From assembly GCA_008508345.1 (NCBI GenBank), contig QNGE01000862.1:9052-73051 (forward strand): a stretch of DNA of 64,000 bases, given 5' to 3'. This stretch comes from Paragonimus westermani. Its lineage: Eukaryota; Platyhelminthes; Trematoda; Plagiorchiida; Troglotrematidae. Below, piece after piece: positions 42,388 through 53,640 of this stretch. The number at the start of each line of letters is the position of its first letter. Position 1 is the first letter of the stretch. Position numbers and translations under genes: made by a program. The notes below the pieces were generated by a model that was given only the letters and a program-made list of their open reading frames with translations, did no database searches and was not told the DNA's origin.

Positions 42388-45101
42388 TGATAGTCAACTT
42401 GAAAGTGCACATCGTCTAGAGTGGAAAAGTCACCATGGCATGCATAGCAAACATAATTTGGATTGGGAAAGTCAACGAGGGATTCGTGATAAAAGGTCAC
42501 CAAGGGAATTGATGTGGGAATCACTTGGTCGAGACGAAAGTGCACGCAGACTGGAAAGATGAAGGGGGTTTTTCATCCAGTTACGGGAATCCGCAACGAA
42601 CAGTATATTTTGTCTTTGTTCTGCTGGATGCAGCAAACAGAACGACGGCCAGCACTGTGAGACAGCCGATGCAATATAAGATGACTTCTTGTGTCATTAG
42701 TCACAATTGTTTGTGAGTGGGGATACCGCATGTACCCTCGGATCTAGACAAGAGAGGTTGGACTTCAGAAACATGTAACGTTAGACAACACTGAACCAGA
42801 ACCAGGACATTTTCTGGAATAACGGACGAGTCTTTTTCCGACCCCCAACCCGGAGGGTCGTGCAGTTAGTTTGTCGTCTGTATGCCCATTAGTCTGCCTG
42901 ACCTGATTGACTGTCGATGCGATCACAACACCATCTAGTATAGTTCGGTGGGTCACGGAAATATGCATTGTGTCACGCCTCACCTCGGTTTTCGATAGAT
43001 AACTCTGGGTTTGCTGCTCCCTCTTTCATCCACACGTATTTATGTATTTTTGCCGTCGTTTGCTCTTCTACACCGGTCACTCGCGTGTTCTTTGCTGCCG
43101 CTGATCTCTCATTCAATGAACATTTCTCGTTCACATTCGCATGACTTCAATCCCACTCATGTCTTATATACTTTTCTCCATGAGTGCAGTCAGCGTTTAC
43201 GCCACAACTGTCAGAGTTCTGTATTGTTGGTAATCACCCCCACCGTCTTGCAGAATGGTACGCCCCTTCATTAATTTCGAATTTCTGGTGCTTTCTTTAG
43301 GAAAGAATGTTTAAAATGTAATTTACAGATTGTCTTGCTTTGGATGACATCGTATTTCTTTGAACAGACAGTAGTTTACTAGCTCGTTTTCAGTGTTTTC
43401 CGTAAGTCCCCATCACAACACCTGTCACTCCTAACAAACGTTGGGATTTATGGTTCTCCTTACTTAAAATCCTTCGACACGCGGGTTTTATTGACATTTC
43501 CCCCATCCTTGCATGAACAGGCATTGTTGTATGAGATATTCTCGACTCTTTCTTATCTCTGAGTCAGGGCTGTTTAGGCATGATCTTTCCATTTTCATTA
43601 CAACGGAGTGTGTGGCGTCACTCATTTCCGCATAGCTTGGTTGTAAACTTTGTGTACGCTTGCATTTGTCCGCGTTGACCTTATGTCTCATCCTCTGTTT
43701 TATCAAACCTTCTTGTAAGGTGTTGAGTTTTACGATTGACTTGTGTAACCCTTCTGTCTGTAGTTTGCGGTGTTGAACACTCATGGTGACGTTACCCAAA
43801 AATCGATGAACATGCAGACTGATGCTTCTCACTATCCATATTTAGAATTATCTTGTTTCATACGGACCACATCTAGTAGGGGGTTTATTTAGTCTTTTTA
43901 TTGCCGTACGTTTATCGTTCAATGTCATGCTCGCTTTTTGTTGGATGGGACAAAAGTGTCTACCTGACTGTTCTCTCATGTAAATAACTGATTATTTGAT
44001 ATTCAATTAGAGAAGACTTGTAAAAACACCGTGCACTCGTTTATCGAGGTCGCCTTTATGGTAACATAATTTTCATGAACAGGACGATATCTTGGGTTGG
44101 TCCGATCGTACATGTACGTATGTGATTTTGTCGATAACACATGTATGCGTCCAGGCATGTATATATATATAATCGACTAACTAGTTAGGTATGTACGTAT
44201 TCAATCAAACTAACTCGACGTACTGCCTTGTTTACGGCAACCTTTCGCGGAATACACTCCCTCCCTTAATTGTGGTACAATAAGAAAATATCTATTATAT
44301 GTATGCACCAACTTTTTTTATCATAAGGAGTTTACTGTGGTGTGATCAAGTGAGTCACAGGTGCGCTGGTTACTGTCAAGCTACCTAAACGTTATAATAC
44401 TCCAATTTTGTTGACCTAACAAATAGTTTGGAAGTAACTGATAGGCTCAAGCAAATTACCAAAGCGTGTAAGCGTTGATGAAATCAAAACAGATTACCAT
44501 ACGAGCACCGATGATTACTGCCTGGTACCTTTTCCAGTAGCAGGCAGACACGGTCCATCAGGTCCCAGACATGAGTATTACGTTGGCCCAAACCTGGATG
44601 TCAAAGCCTTCATCACTCAGGTTTACATTACGCTTTACAGCTGATTGCGGCCTGCTGACCAATTAGATATCTATCTGTGATAGACAGTGGGATGTTGCTT
44701 ACAAACACATCCGGTTGACCAAAGTCTGTGTTAAAATATGCGTTGTTTTAGGTGCGTTGGGTGTAGTTGTTCCGACACTAGGTGGACTACGTTGCAGTTC
44801 ACACAATGTTATGTGGCGGATGCGAGCCAATTAAAATCGGTTGCCAAACGTTGAATTGCTAATGAGTATTAAGAGTGTACAATTATCCTTCGTTTCACTG
44901 TCGTGTGTCACCAGGCCGGTATAATCGTTTTAGTAGGTTTATCATTAAGCCGAATGTTTTTTCATTTTCGCCACTGATGTCTTCAGCTCCAGACCCGTAT
45001 TATTCTCTTGTAATCTGTTTCATTTGTCAGTGCTTAATTTCTAACAACTGTAGTGATTTATCGCATGCTCATGATTCTTGTTCGCTTTCAAACGATTTCA
45101 G
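42388..45101. other. Unassigned part of the proposed intron
   Basis: No supported gene or repeat. A 114-codon minus-strand frame (43832-43488) has no motif. 44158-44172 is a short TA run. Confidence 0.4.
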
Positions 45102-45457
45102 ACTGCCGAGCCCTCATTCCCAACCCCAAAAACGCTTAGCACCCATCAAGAGGACGCTGCCATCGATACAGCTGCTCAGCCTCCTCCCACATCCGGCACT
45201 ACGATCTATCTCGAATCTGCACCTCGCCGCCGCACTCGTAAAACGTTCGCAACCGAACGTTCTGATTTTGGACAGAGGCGGACGAAGCGGCTAGTTTCCC
45301 CCAACCGTACTATTTCACCGCAATCCCGTGACGCAGTTACCCAGGCTCTCTGGTCTTCCGGATCACGTGATCAGGACCATACTGAAAAGAAAGGAGGTCA
45401 CGTAGTGGATATACGGCCTTCTGTTCCTTCGTCCTCAGCGCCGAGTGTTTCCAAGCA
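45102..45457 (+). CDS. Coding exon, probably exon 3 of the gene starting at 30359
   Basis: Preceded by TTTCAAACGATTTCAG (acceptor at 45101) and followed by the donor GTAAGTTG at 45458. The exon is 356 nt and open in one frame throughout (TAEPSFPTPKTLSTHQED ... SAPSVSK), entering in phase 0 and leaving with two bases (CA). Phase 0 matches the end of exon 2 at 30546. The product is rich in Ser, Thr, Pro, Arg and Lys (for example SAPRRRTRKTFATERSD) with no recognised domain, and is probably disordered. Composition and style agree with the N-terminus at 30403. The intron would span about 14.5 kb. I cannot name the gene. Confidence 0.58.
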
Positions 45458-45579
45458 GTAAGTTGTTTAAGTGACGCATGTTGGCACTAACTGGTTAAGA
45501 TTGCGCGAATTTGTGTGGTTTGGATCACGATTAGTTTGACTCTGTCGTTATTGGCAAGTGATGTGGCAGATTCGATAGG
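45458..45579 (+). other. Intron start
   Basis: Begins with donor GTAAGTTGTTTAAG. No other feature is seen before the SINE fragment. Confidence 0.4.
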
Positions 45580-45690
45580 TTCGAGGGGACCGAATCGCAA
45601 AATATCTGGACTTCGGCTGGATTCGAACCAGCGACAGAAACACCTAGCCCAGACTCGGCATTTGCTCGTGACACTCGGAATTAGGGACTT
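45580..45690 (-). repeat. tRNA-derived SINE fragment (family 2, copy 1)
   Basis: On the minus strand it contains a perfect B-box GGTTCGAATCC (45629-45619). In front of it, the stretch GAGC...TTTCTGTCG aligns with the plus-strand copy at 57447-57478. After it, CAGCCGAAGTCCA aligns with CAGCCAGAGTCCA at 57490. The A-box end is decayed. It is therefore a tRNA-derived repeat, not a tRNA gene. Confidence 0.6.
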
Positions 45691-46764
45691 CGAATAGCCC
45701 TAGATATCTTATTTGAATTGAAACTTTCCACGCAAGTAATAAGAAGACCTGGTACTAGTAGCAGTAAGCAGTTGTTATTCATGAGTTGAGAAGCCGACTT
45801 CATGGATGAACAACAGTATTAAAGAAATCACAGTCTGTCATTGGCTAATGGTATTAGCACGTGCATAGTCACAAATTGTATGTCAATTGATCAATCGGCG
45901 AATACCGGAAGACACAACACTGAGACCGTTGGTCCAATCCTGATGTTGTATCTTTAACGCGACATTTGGATTGGTCATCTGTCACATCTTCTGTTGTGTC
46001 GGGGTTTGGGTAAGCGGTGAGTCGAGTGGATTTTCACCACAGTGCTCTACCAGTTGAACTTCGAAGCCATATCAGAAACTCAAAAATCTCACGTTTCGAC
46101 CCACCCACCCAGCCTACCGTGTTATATAGAATCCACTAAAATAATCCAGCAGCTTGACTGCCCAAACGGGTTTTATCGACCAGTTCACACTGATCTTATA
46201 TCTACTATGGCCCACAGTCGGCCGGTTTTTCCTGACATAGGCGATGTCGTTTTCCGCGAGTGATGTTGGGAAGCTGATATTTGAGGGGGATACATGGGAC
46301 GATTTGATTGTTTGATTATAAAAGTGGTTATCTTTAAGTATCAAAGAGGGTCGTAAGCTGACCACTACAGTGAACCGTTGATGTAAGGAAATATGACAAT
46401 ACAGCTGACTATATAGTAGTCGCCTCCTAGGGAGATCACTGACGGTAATGACTAAAAGTGGTATCTTTTAAGATAGAAGACAACCCAAACTGTGCATCGA
46501 TGGTACACATTACATTAATGAGTGGCGTGTTGTACTGCTTTGGCAAACCGTTCTTTATAGCCATTTACACAGTGCAACCTTACTTCTAAATATCTCATGG
46601 TTGCTACGTTTTATACTTTTCTAAGGGTTTTTTGTAATTGCTGATGGCATATAGGCCCAGGTTCTTTGCATACTTTCCCCCCTAATAGTGCAACAGGCAA
46701 ACTGATGGTGGCAATTTCAGATGTTCCCTACTTCCTACCCAGTGATTGTCGTTGGTTTCAAGTT

Positions 46765-46912
46765 GAACATCATAGTTGATCGTAGCCTTCGCATTCGGGT
46801 GGACTTTTCAACCTGCTTGTAATGAAAGCAAAACTCGAATCGAGTGCTTCTTTTCGGAGGAGACTGGCTGAAAAGTCCCATCTGAATTCGGAGGCTGCGA
46901 TCAAATGTGAGT
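46765..46912. repeat. Two SINE tail copies in inverted orientation around a decayed hammerhead
   Basis: 46812-46910 (plus) matches the SINE at 42297-42385: TAATGA.AGC.AAACTCGA.TC.GTGCTTCTTTTCG and GGAGGCTGCGATCAAATGTG. The CTGATGA core is lost. 46771-46813 is the reverse complement of 46866-46908 at roughly 34 of 43 positions, so a second tail copy faces the first. The pair could fold into a long hairpin. Confidence 0.72.
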
Positions 46913-49614
46913 ATACTGTATGATATGATATGAAATACGGTCAAAACACCGTATACCTACCTGTAGGCTTTTGTAACCTCATTTTTGTCAGACTAGTTAT
47001 TGTGTGTTTACACCCTAGCCGTTGCTGGCTCAAGCGGCACAGCAAATGGAAAGCGTTTAGGGATGGCACGGAATTAGCACAAACGCAACTTATCAAAGCC
47101 AGTACCACTGATTTCGATTCCGCGCAATTTCTGACCGCACATTCAGCCACAGACCTACGGAACCGGTGGTTGAATTTGATTTATTTTCTCTTCCACTATT
47201 TAACTTCGCACGCAAGCACTCTCGAATCCATATTTCTTGCAGACTACCGCTTTTGTTCTTGAGAGGGTTAGTCGTGTGCTGTATGCTTATCTGTATTCAC
47301 ACTAATAGTTTTCACAATGTATTTGTTACCACATTTAGGTACTGTGTTCAAATCTGATCGACACTGTCGCATTTAGATCATGTGCTGTAACATGTCGGCC
47401 AGTGGCAAAAGCCTCATATTTACGGCTGGTCTTATCCGGTGCCCATTCACCATAGTCCCCCTTGCCTTACATTCTATCCTTTCTGACTAGGAAATTCAAA
47501 CTTTCTGGTCGCATCCATGAATTGCGTCTGACTGTGCTAGACAGACAGACACTAGTCGTTTTATCTGGAACGTCTGCCTCTATTCAGTTCCGTAAGTAGC
47601 ACCTCGTCGATTATCATTATGAGCTACCGTCTTTAGGGCTCATGTTGGCAGCACCTGTCGAATACTGTTCAGTTTTCCAGACTGCATCATGTTCAGTTTG
47701 TATCTGTTCGAACCGATGGTCACTCCGGTGATTTATATCACTTTTCAAAGCAAGATGCTATACAGATTTTTCAGCATACCATTACTTATAAAGTAGGTTG
47801 ATTTGTCAGTTCTTTTCACCATCTGGTGGTTGCCGCCGTTTGACCCACGTGAACTGGTTACTGTCCTGCTGTCCAAACTAAGGCAGAAGCTGTTAATTTG
47901 ACGGGCTTGAACCCGCTACCGTGTGACTGACAACTGATTTCTCATTATTGCTAGTTTATCCTGAACACAAGTTGCTCCCCCTATCTTACTTTAGCTAACT
48001 AGTTAAGTGTTGGGTGTTTTAGAGTTGAATTCCTTATACCTAGTTATGTCAATACAAGCGATATGCACCTGGAGCATAACTGCTCAACATAGATGTACAA
48101 CTACAACTCCGAAATTGCTTAAATAGAAACTTGCGAAAAACATCTCAGAAGCCTTCTTCCTATGTGAGTCGTTATCATCTAATCAACGTACAAGAATGAC
48201 TGTGCTGCGGTACGATATTGTACATACAAGTAAGTGTTTGCATTTTTAGTGTGCAAACGAAGCAACAATACATTGAAACGGATCAGGAAAAGAGGATTGA
48301 CAGGATCAAGAAGAGTTTTCTTGTCAACTTTATTGCAGGCCATAACTTGCCTAGTGGTAAAATTCGACAGGGTTTTACGAAAGAAATCACAAAATTTGAA
48401 AATCTTTCGACGTTCTGTTTAAAAAGTGCAATATTTTTCACAAGTGCTGACTAGGTACAATAAAACGAGAATTCAGAGGGAAATGTGTAGATAAGGTTCC
48501 TCAGTTTGGGGCATACACAGACAGCAGTCTGACCTAGCCATAGGCGGTTGTTAGACGAGGTGACCAGACACGGTTGTGAGGTAAAGTGGCCTTCAGCTGT
48601 TTACCAAAAAGAGACCTAGGAATGCTTTCGTGATCGACAGAAAGCATGTCACAGTCAACAAAATGTGCGCTAACGTTTGCGGTTAAGTTGCGTAAACAAA
48701 ACATCTCGGTTAAGACATCAGTTACAAAGGAGAAACCGACGGGCAACTGGAAGCACCTGTCGGTGATCACAAGGAGAACTCACGACTCCCTCTGTGATCG
48801 TACAACAACTTCAAAAATAAGATAATTCCACTTTTCTGCGCACTGTCAAACCTTAATGTATGCTGTTACCAGGCTGAGACCAAACGGTGTTCTAAGTATG
48901 TGACCACCTCTGTTCAACGTATACGTGTCAACTTCGACGATTGCAAACGCCTGATTGTTGTGTGGCTTCGATTGGTGAATAGTATCGAACAAACACTTTA
49001 CCTATGACATCAACTTCACCCTTCGCTTATTGGTTATCGGATCCGGCAGTTCATTCTGGACATAGTATATGTTGAGATAATCACGGTAAACTACGTGTGG
49101 CTCCAGTTTCTGCGTCAGTATGATCTGGTTAACAAAGGGCATGAGGAAGGTGACCGAAGCTGAGAGTACTTCACTTTACCCGAACTATCCGGAAATTGAG
49201 AAATATTGGTGGCCTAAGGATCGTTAGCATGACTGGTCAGTGTTTGTACCATTGATTACTTCCTACGAAAAGGACACTTGAGTGTAGAGTTCCCATTCAA
49301 AATTGGCCTACCTTAAACCTGATTTGAATGCGAAGGTTGTCCTGACTGGTGTTCAGCTTATATATGCATGTTTGTCATTGTCTGTTATGTAAATTGTTTA
49401 ATTGTAACCGGATACTGGTGCGTATTGATATTTTGCTAGCATTTAATTCAGCATATCGTGCCAAATAATATAAAACACGTAGGTTACTGTCAGAAACTGT
49501 GTACGACTGGAATTTCCCATACGTACATCTTGATATTACGTGTTTAAGTTAGACAGATGTAGCTCACATGAGCCCGATGTCTACGACGCCTCACGACTAT
49601 CCACACGGTTGTGC
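46913..49614. other. Unassigned stretch
   Basis: No supported gene. The frames at 46930-47262 and 48218-48454 (plus) show no motif or convincing exon borders. Confidence 0.4.
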
Positions 49615-50640
49615 ATCCTGAACGTGATTTACCGATGGACCTCGAACTGGATTGTAGCTTATGACAGCGTTTTGTAAACCTTTAACATCTCAAATGAGGT
49701 GCCACAAGGTTGTCCAATCTCTTTTTTCGTGCGCAGCTCTGCATTAGACAAGTTCCTAGAGTATGTCCCGATAGACTGTGAGTATGATGGTGTGGAACTG
49801 ATCTCAGGCATTCGGGTTCGATGCATAGAGTATGCAGACGACATCGTCCTAATTTGCGGAGGTTCACAGGAAGCCCGGAACATCATAGACAGATTAGTGA
49901 TTTCAGTTCGGTATGACCCTTGCACCTACTAAGTGCAACATTCTGTTTCAAGACTGACGGAACTCTGTGGTGAGCCGTTGGACTTAGACGGAAAGTTTGT
50001 GTACCTTACGAGTTGTATCAGCGCTGGTGGAATGTTTGATGTGAGCACAGATCGCATAGCAAAGACTTGGATAGCGTCGACATGAATCCAGTCTTTCTGT
50101 GAAGGGCTGAGTGTACAATGTTACTGTAAAGACGGTCATACTTCACGGCTCCGAATCCCGGTCCATCCGCGTTGAAGGATGCTCACAGAGTAATCGTTTT
50201 CAACCATCGTTGTCTCGGAAACACTAGCGGCGTGCGATGGGAACAGCGTGTCAACAGTGACAAAGTTCGCCAACGTGTCTTCGGAACGGACAGACTCTGT
50301 CCACCCTTGACCATATCAATCTAGTCTCACAGGTTTCGTTGGCGTGGTCTTACGAATGTCAACCCTACTGCCTGTCACATCCTACCTTGTTTGCAAATGG
50401 TAGGTTAGATAAGAAGCGCTTGCTTTCTGGCCAATGTATGGCCTGGATTCGTGGTGTAAGGGGACCCACACTGAAGCTTGCTTCAGTAAGGTGCTCCTGG
50501 CTGCGGACCGGAGGACAACCAACACCTTTGGTTAAGGATGCTGATATGGCGAAGGATAGAAGTCAATGGTGTTTATGTTGCATCAATGTAGTGCTTCTCT
50601 CCACCTCTAAACTTCTTTCGTTGCCTTGCGCACTACCTTT
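49615..50640 (+). pseudogene. RTE-like LINE RT and C-terminal fragment
   Basis: 49690-49932 reads VPQGCPISFFVRSSALDKFL (motif B) and RCIEYADDIVLICGGSQEAR with an intact YADD box, ending after about 77 codons. In later frames come TLAPTKCNILFQD, VKTVILHGSESRSIRVEG and RWEQRVNSDKV. The frame 50339-50700 gives QCMAWIRGVRGPTLKLASVR and KDADMAKDRSQWC, the typical C-terminal block. The element is truncated on its 5' side and disrupted by several stops. It is the only LINE copy in the window whose catalytic YADD box is still intact. Confidence 0.84.
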
Positions 50641-51696
50641 CTCGTACCATATCGTAGTATGTTTATCACCCCAGGGGTTAGTAAACGTGTTGAAAATGTA
50701 TATATGTATGCCTTGTTTCCACGGCTGCTTCTGTCTGGGTTTGAGTCCAATCACCCTATGATGCATAAAACCGAACGTGAATGTTACCATAGTTTTTAGA
50801 ATGTTTTGGTTTTGTCGCAGAATATCATGATGCTTCCTGAAAAATCGTTCGTGACAAGTCTGATACCGCCGAATAGGTTACATCTAACAGCGAACTAAAT
50901 GATGCTATCAATAACGAACTTGAAAAGTAATCGAGGGAAAAGGCGATCTCAACAAATGCCACCAGGTTATTACATAGCTATTTTGGAACCCCATAGGCGT
51001 CTACTCGCTCCGATATCTGCGTATTGCCCGAATGGGTTTGACATACTTAACGGGCATACTTTACTTATTCACTACCATAAATTTATGGCACACCTTTGTT
51101 AGCAGAATCGGACGCCCCACGTGTGTCGAAGACAACCAACATGTGTGCTGTGGCGATCTCGACGTTCTGTAGTGTTTACTAAAAAGTGATCATCTGATCG
51201 ATATAGCCACAGTCAGAATGGAAACATGCGTGCATTCTTTCCACTTGTCCCACAGCCTAGCTAGTTTCCAGAGTCAAGTTAGCAAATATGGAGTCTGCTG
51301 TTGACTATCGGTGTCTTTTTAGAACCGAGGATAATGATGGCTGTGTATCGTGATTCGGGAATAACTTCTTCAGATCATATGTAACCATTAAGGTGAGTTT
51401 GCTACTGAATGGACAGACAGTACCACCGTCTTGCATAAGGCCGGGGAATAGTTGTCTGGGTTAATGTTATTTTTGTTACCCCTACTGTTTAGTTGTTGAT
51501 GAATCTCTCAACCCAGCATGGGTACACACTTGTCCGAGGTGATAGTACTTAGAAGATACCACCCAAATAACTTGCCTTCATCCTGTCTGAGACGATCAAC
51601 TTGAGCATTCATGCAACCAGCCATGGTTACAATGGACGAAAGTCTAGACGGAGATGACAAACGCTCAACACCATTTTTTTTATCCACCTTCTACAG
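50641..51696. other. Unassigned stretch
   Basis: No supported feature. Confidence 0.4.
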
Positions 51697-51805
51697 CCGA
51701 TCGTTTTCGGAGTATCAGTCTGAATACGCGAGTTCGGTCCGTTCGCCTAGTGCTATCAGAATCTTCGCTAGAATGCCGCAAAATGAGTTACAACGCCTGC
51801 TTATC
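51697..51805 (+). CDS. Candidate exon 4 of the same gene
   Basis: The acceptor ACCATTTTTTTTATCCACCTTCTACAG ends at 51696 and has a strong pyrimidine tract. The 109-nt exon takes one base to complete the split codon left by the exon ending at 45457, then reads RSFSEYQSEYASSVRSPSAI and on to NELQRLLI. It ends in phase 0 at a weaker donor (GTGAAGTG). The phase fits without adjustment, and the Ser/Arg-rich composition resembles the other exons. The SEYQxxY pattern hints at microtubule-associated repeat proteins such as MDM1, but one short motif is not enough for a name. No transcript evidence is available. Confidence 0.35.
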
Positions 51806-52879
51806 GTGAAGTGAATCATAGACATACGTTTTCGACATGCCAGATTAGTACGAGAAATAGGCTTGTGATAGGACCGGAATGTTATATTCCAATTTCAGGA
51901 AAGAAAAAAGGTATGAAAAAAGAAGTATATATAATGCAAATAGAGTTTAGTGTCTGAAGGTTGTATCCAGCTGGCTTTAATGTGGCGCGCAGTCCTAAAT
52001 GACTACGGAATAGACAGCTTGGTGACGTAGATTTGTTGGGTAACTCATCACCTTGTATAGTACAGACTTCGTCTAGTAAGGATTGATTAACGACCGTTAC
52101 ATTTGAACGTTACTGACAAAAACGAATGGTCGTATTAGTTTGTGTAATTCTCTAGGTCGTCAACATCTTCGTGAAGCAGTTGATACTGTAAAATGCGGGT
52201 GTTTATACCATTGTTCTATGTGGGCGCTGCGTTTACCCCAGGTGCTGCTCCAAAGGGCTACTTCCAAAAGTATTCATCACCAATGGGAATTCCGGTGTAT
52301 GGCTAGACATGTGCTTGTCTCAGTTCATCCTCTGTCATTCATGTTTCTCAGGTAGTTTGATCGTTCATGACAGCTTTCTTCAAAAATGACTGACTAATGG
52401 TCATTTACTATTATCTGCAATCATTTGGACTTTCCCGGTTACATTGCGTAGGTCGCTTAGTTCACTGAGAAATAAGACAAACGTGTTGAAAGTTCATTAT
52501 ATTCTTGGACTCCCAAATAATCTGGTTGATCTCTAAAATTTAATCATGTTTATAACATTTTACAACTGCGTAGCCTTTTGTCAAGGGTATCATACTTTTC
52601 ACTCTTGTCAATAGAATACCGCGAATTTACTGATATCTTTTCGTTGACGTCGAGCCTGTTGATGGAATTTTGCTCCATTCTTCAGTAGACAATGTGTATA
52701 CTAGAGTCAATGTTTATAGACTACGCTTTCAAGTTGACGTATTCTCGTAAGGTAGTGTTCTATATACTACGGACAATTTGTTTGAGGCCATTATCCGCTC
52801 CATTTCGTCTGATTTACCTGTAGTGACGTTGACGACGTGCTTAAGAGTGCGAACTATGTTTGATGACCTTCATTATTTC
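51806..52879. other. Unassigned stretch
   Basis: No supported gene. A plus-strand open stretch 52140-52351 ends in a possible donor but has no recognisable content. Confidence 0.4.
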
Positions 52880-53400
52880 TAGTGCCTGTGTATGTCTATG
52901 TGTGATCCATCTCGTCCTGTGGTTAGTAGTAGACTTTACCCACCCGCAAATACTGTCATGTGTTCATCATTATTGTCTCCATCAGTTAGCCTACATCGGG
53001 CATGTGTTATGGCGCTGGTCGTTGACACGTTTTTCGAAATATTCCGAACTCGATGCACCACAGTCCAGTCCGTGCTGTTTTGCATCGTGGTGAGGCGCCC
53101 ACCTCACCTGTTTAATATGACTGCAGGCTATTGGTTGATCAGTGACGTGAACATGTGTTATGAAAGCCTGTATCGCGTCTTCAATCGAACAAAGCGAGTA
53201 TTTGTTATCGAGGACCAAACGAGTTTAATGACGTGGCCTGTAAAAATGCATAGAAGATGGTTAAGCCATATGTTGATAATTCCAGTTATTTGTTCGCCGT
53301 GCATAGCGCTCAATTGGCTTAAGATGCGAGGTGACAACCGATGAGCTGGTTTGGGTAAATACAGCCGATCAGCAGTGGGTTAGCCATTCTGCATCGGTTT
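52880..53400 (+). pseudogene. RTE-like LINE C-terminal fragment
   Basis: 52930-53040 reads VVDFTHPQILSCVHHYCLHQ and LAYIG. At DNA level it matches the CGTTGTCTCCACCAATTAGC region of the 727-bp module (38680-38710). 53210-53344 continues with TSLMTWPVKMHRR, SHML and LKMRGDNR, fitting the TW..GMK ... DMARDNRQW end of this LINE. The 3'-UTR repeat follows at 53521, so the order agrees with one decayed element. Confidence 0.68.
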
Positions 53401-53520
53401 CTTCTGGAATCAGGAGCAACGAGAGTTGTAGTATATGATTGGAACCCTCGTGAAAGATGGTAGTTGGTCAGCATTAAGCATACCATTTGGTGGTCATGTT
53501 GTCTATTGAAGCCGGTGTTT

Positions 53521-53640
53521 GTTTGCAAAGTGCAGGTAGGCACCTTGATGTTGATTACTTGAATCTAGACTTAAGGGGTTTATGAACTAAGCCGTCTGTC
53601 TATAAAGTTTGTTTTTAAGCTGTCTCCATTTTTTCTGATA
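53521..53640 (+). repeat. LINE 3'-UTR repeat, copy 4
   Basis: GTTTGCAAAGTGCAGGTAGG, GCACCTTGATGTTGA and CTATAAAGTTTGTTTTTAAG follow the family order. The copy fades after about 53640 and lacks the GATGAT end. Confidence 0.62.

Noticed and set aside
47890..47930. B-box-like GGGTTCAAGCCCG on the minus strand
   Set aside because: The T-stem does not pair in standard tRNA geometry, and no A-box lies at the right distance.
52140..52351. Exon-like open stretch with acceptor TTCTCTAG and donor GTAGTT
   Set aside because: Several alternative frames, no recognisable protein content, and no fit that can be tested against the other exons.
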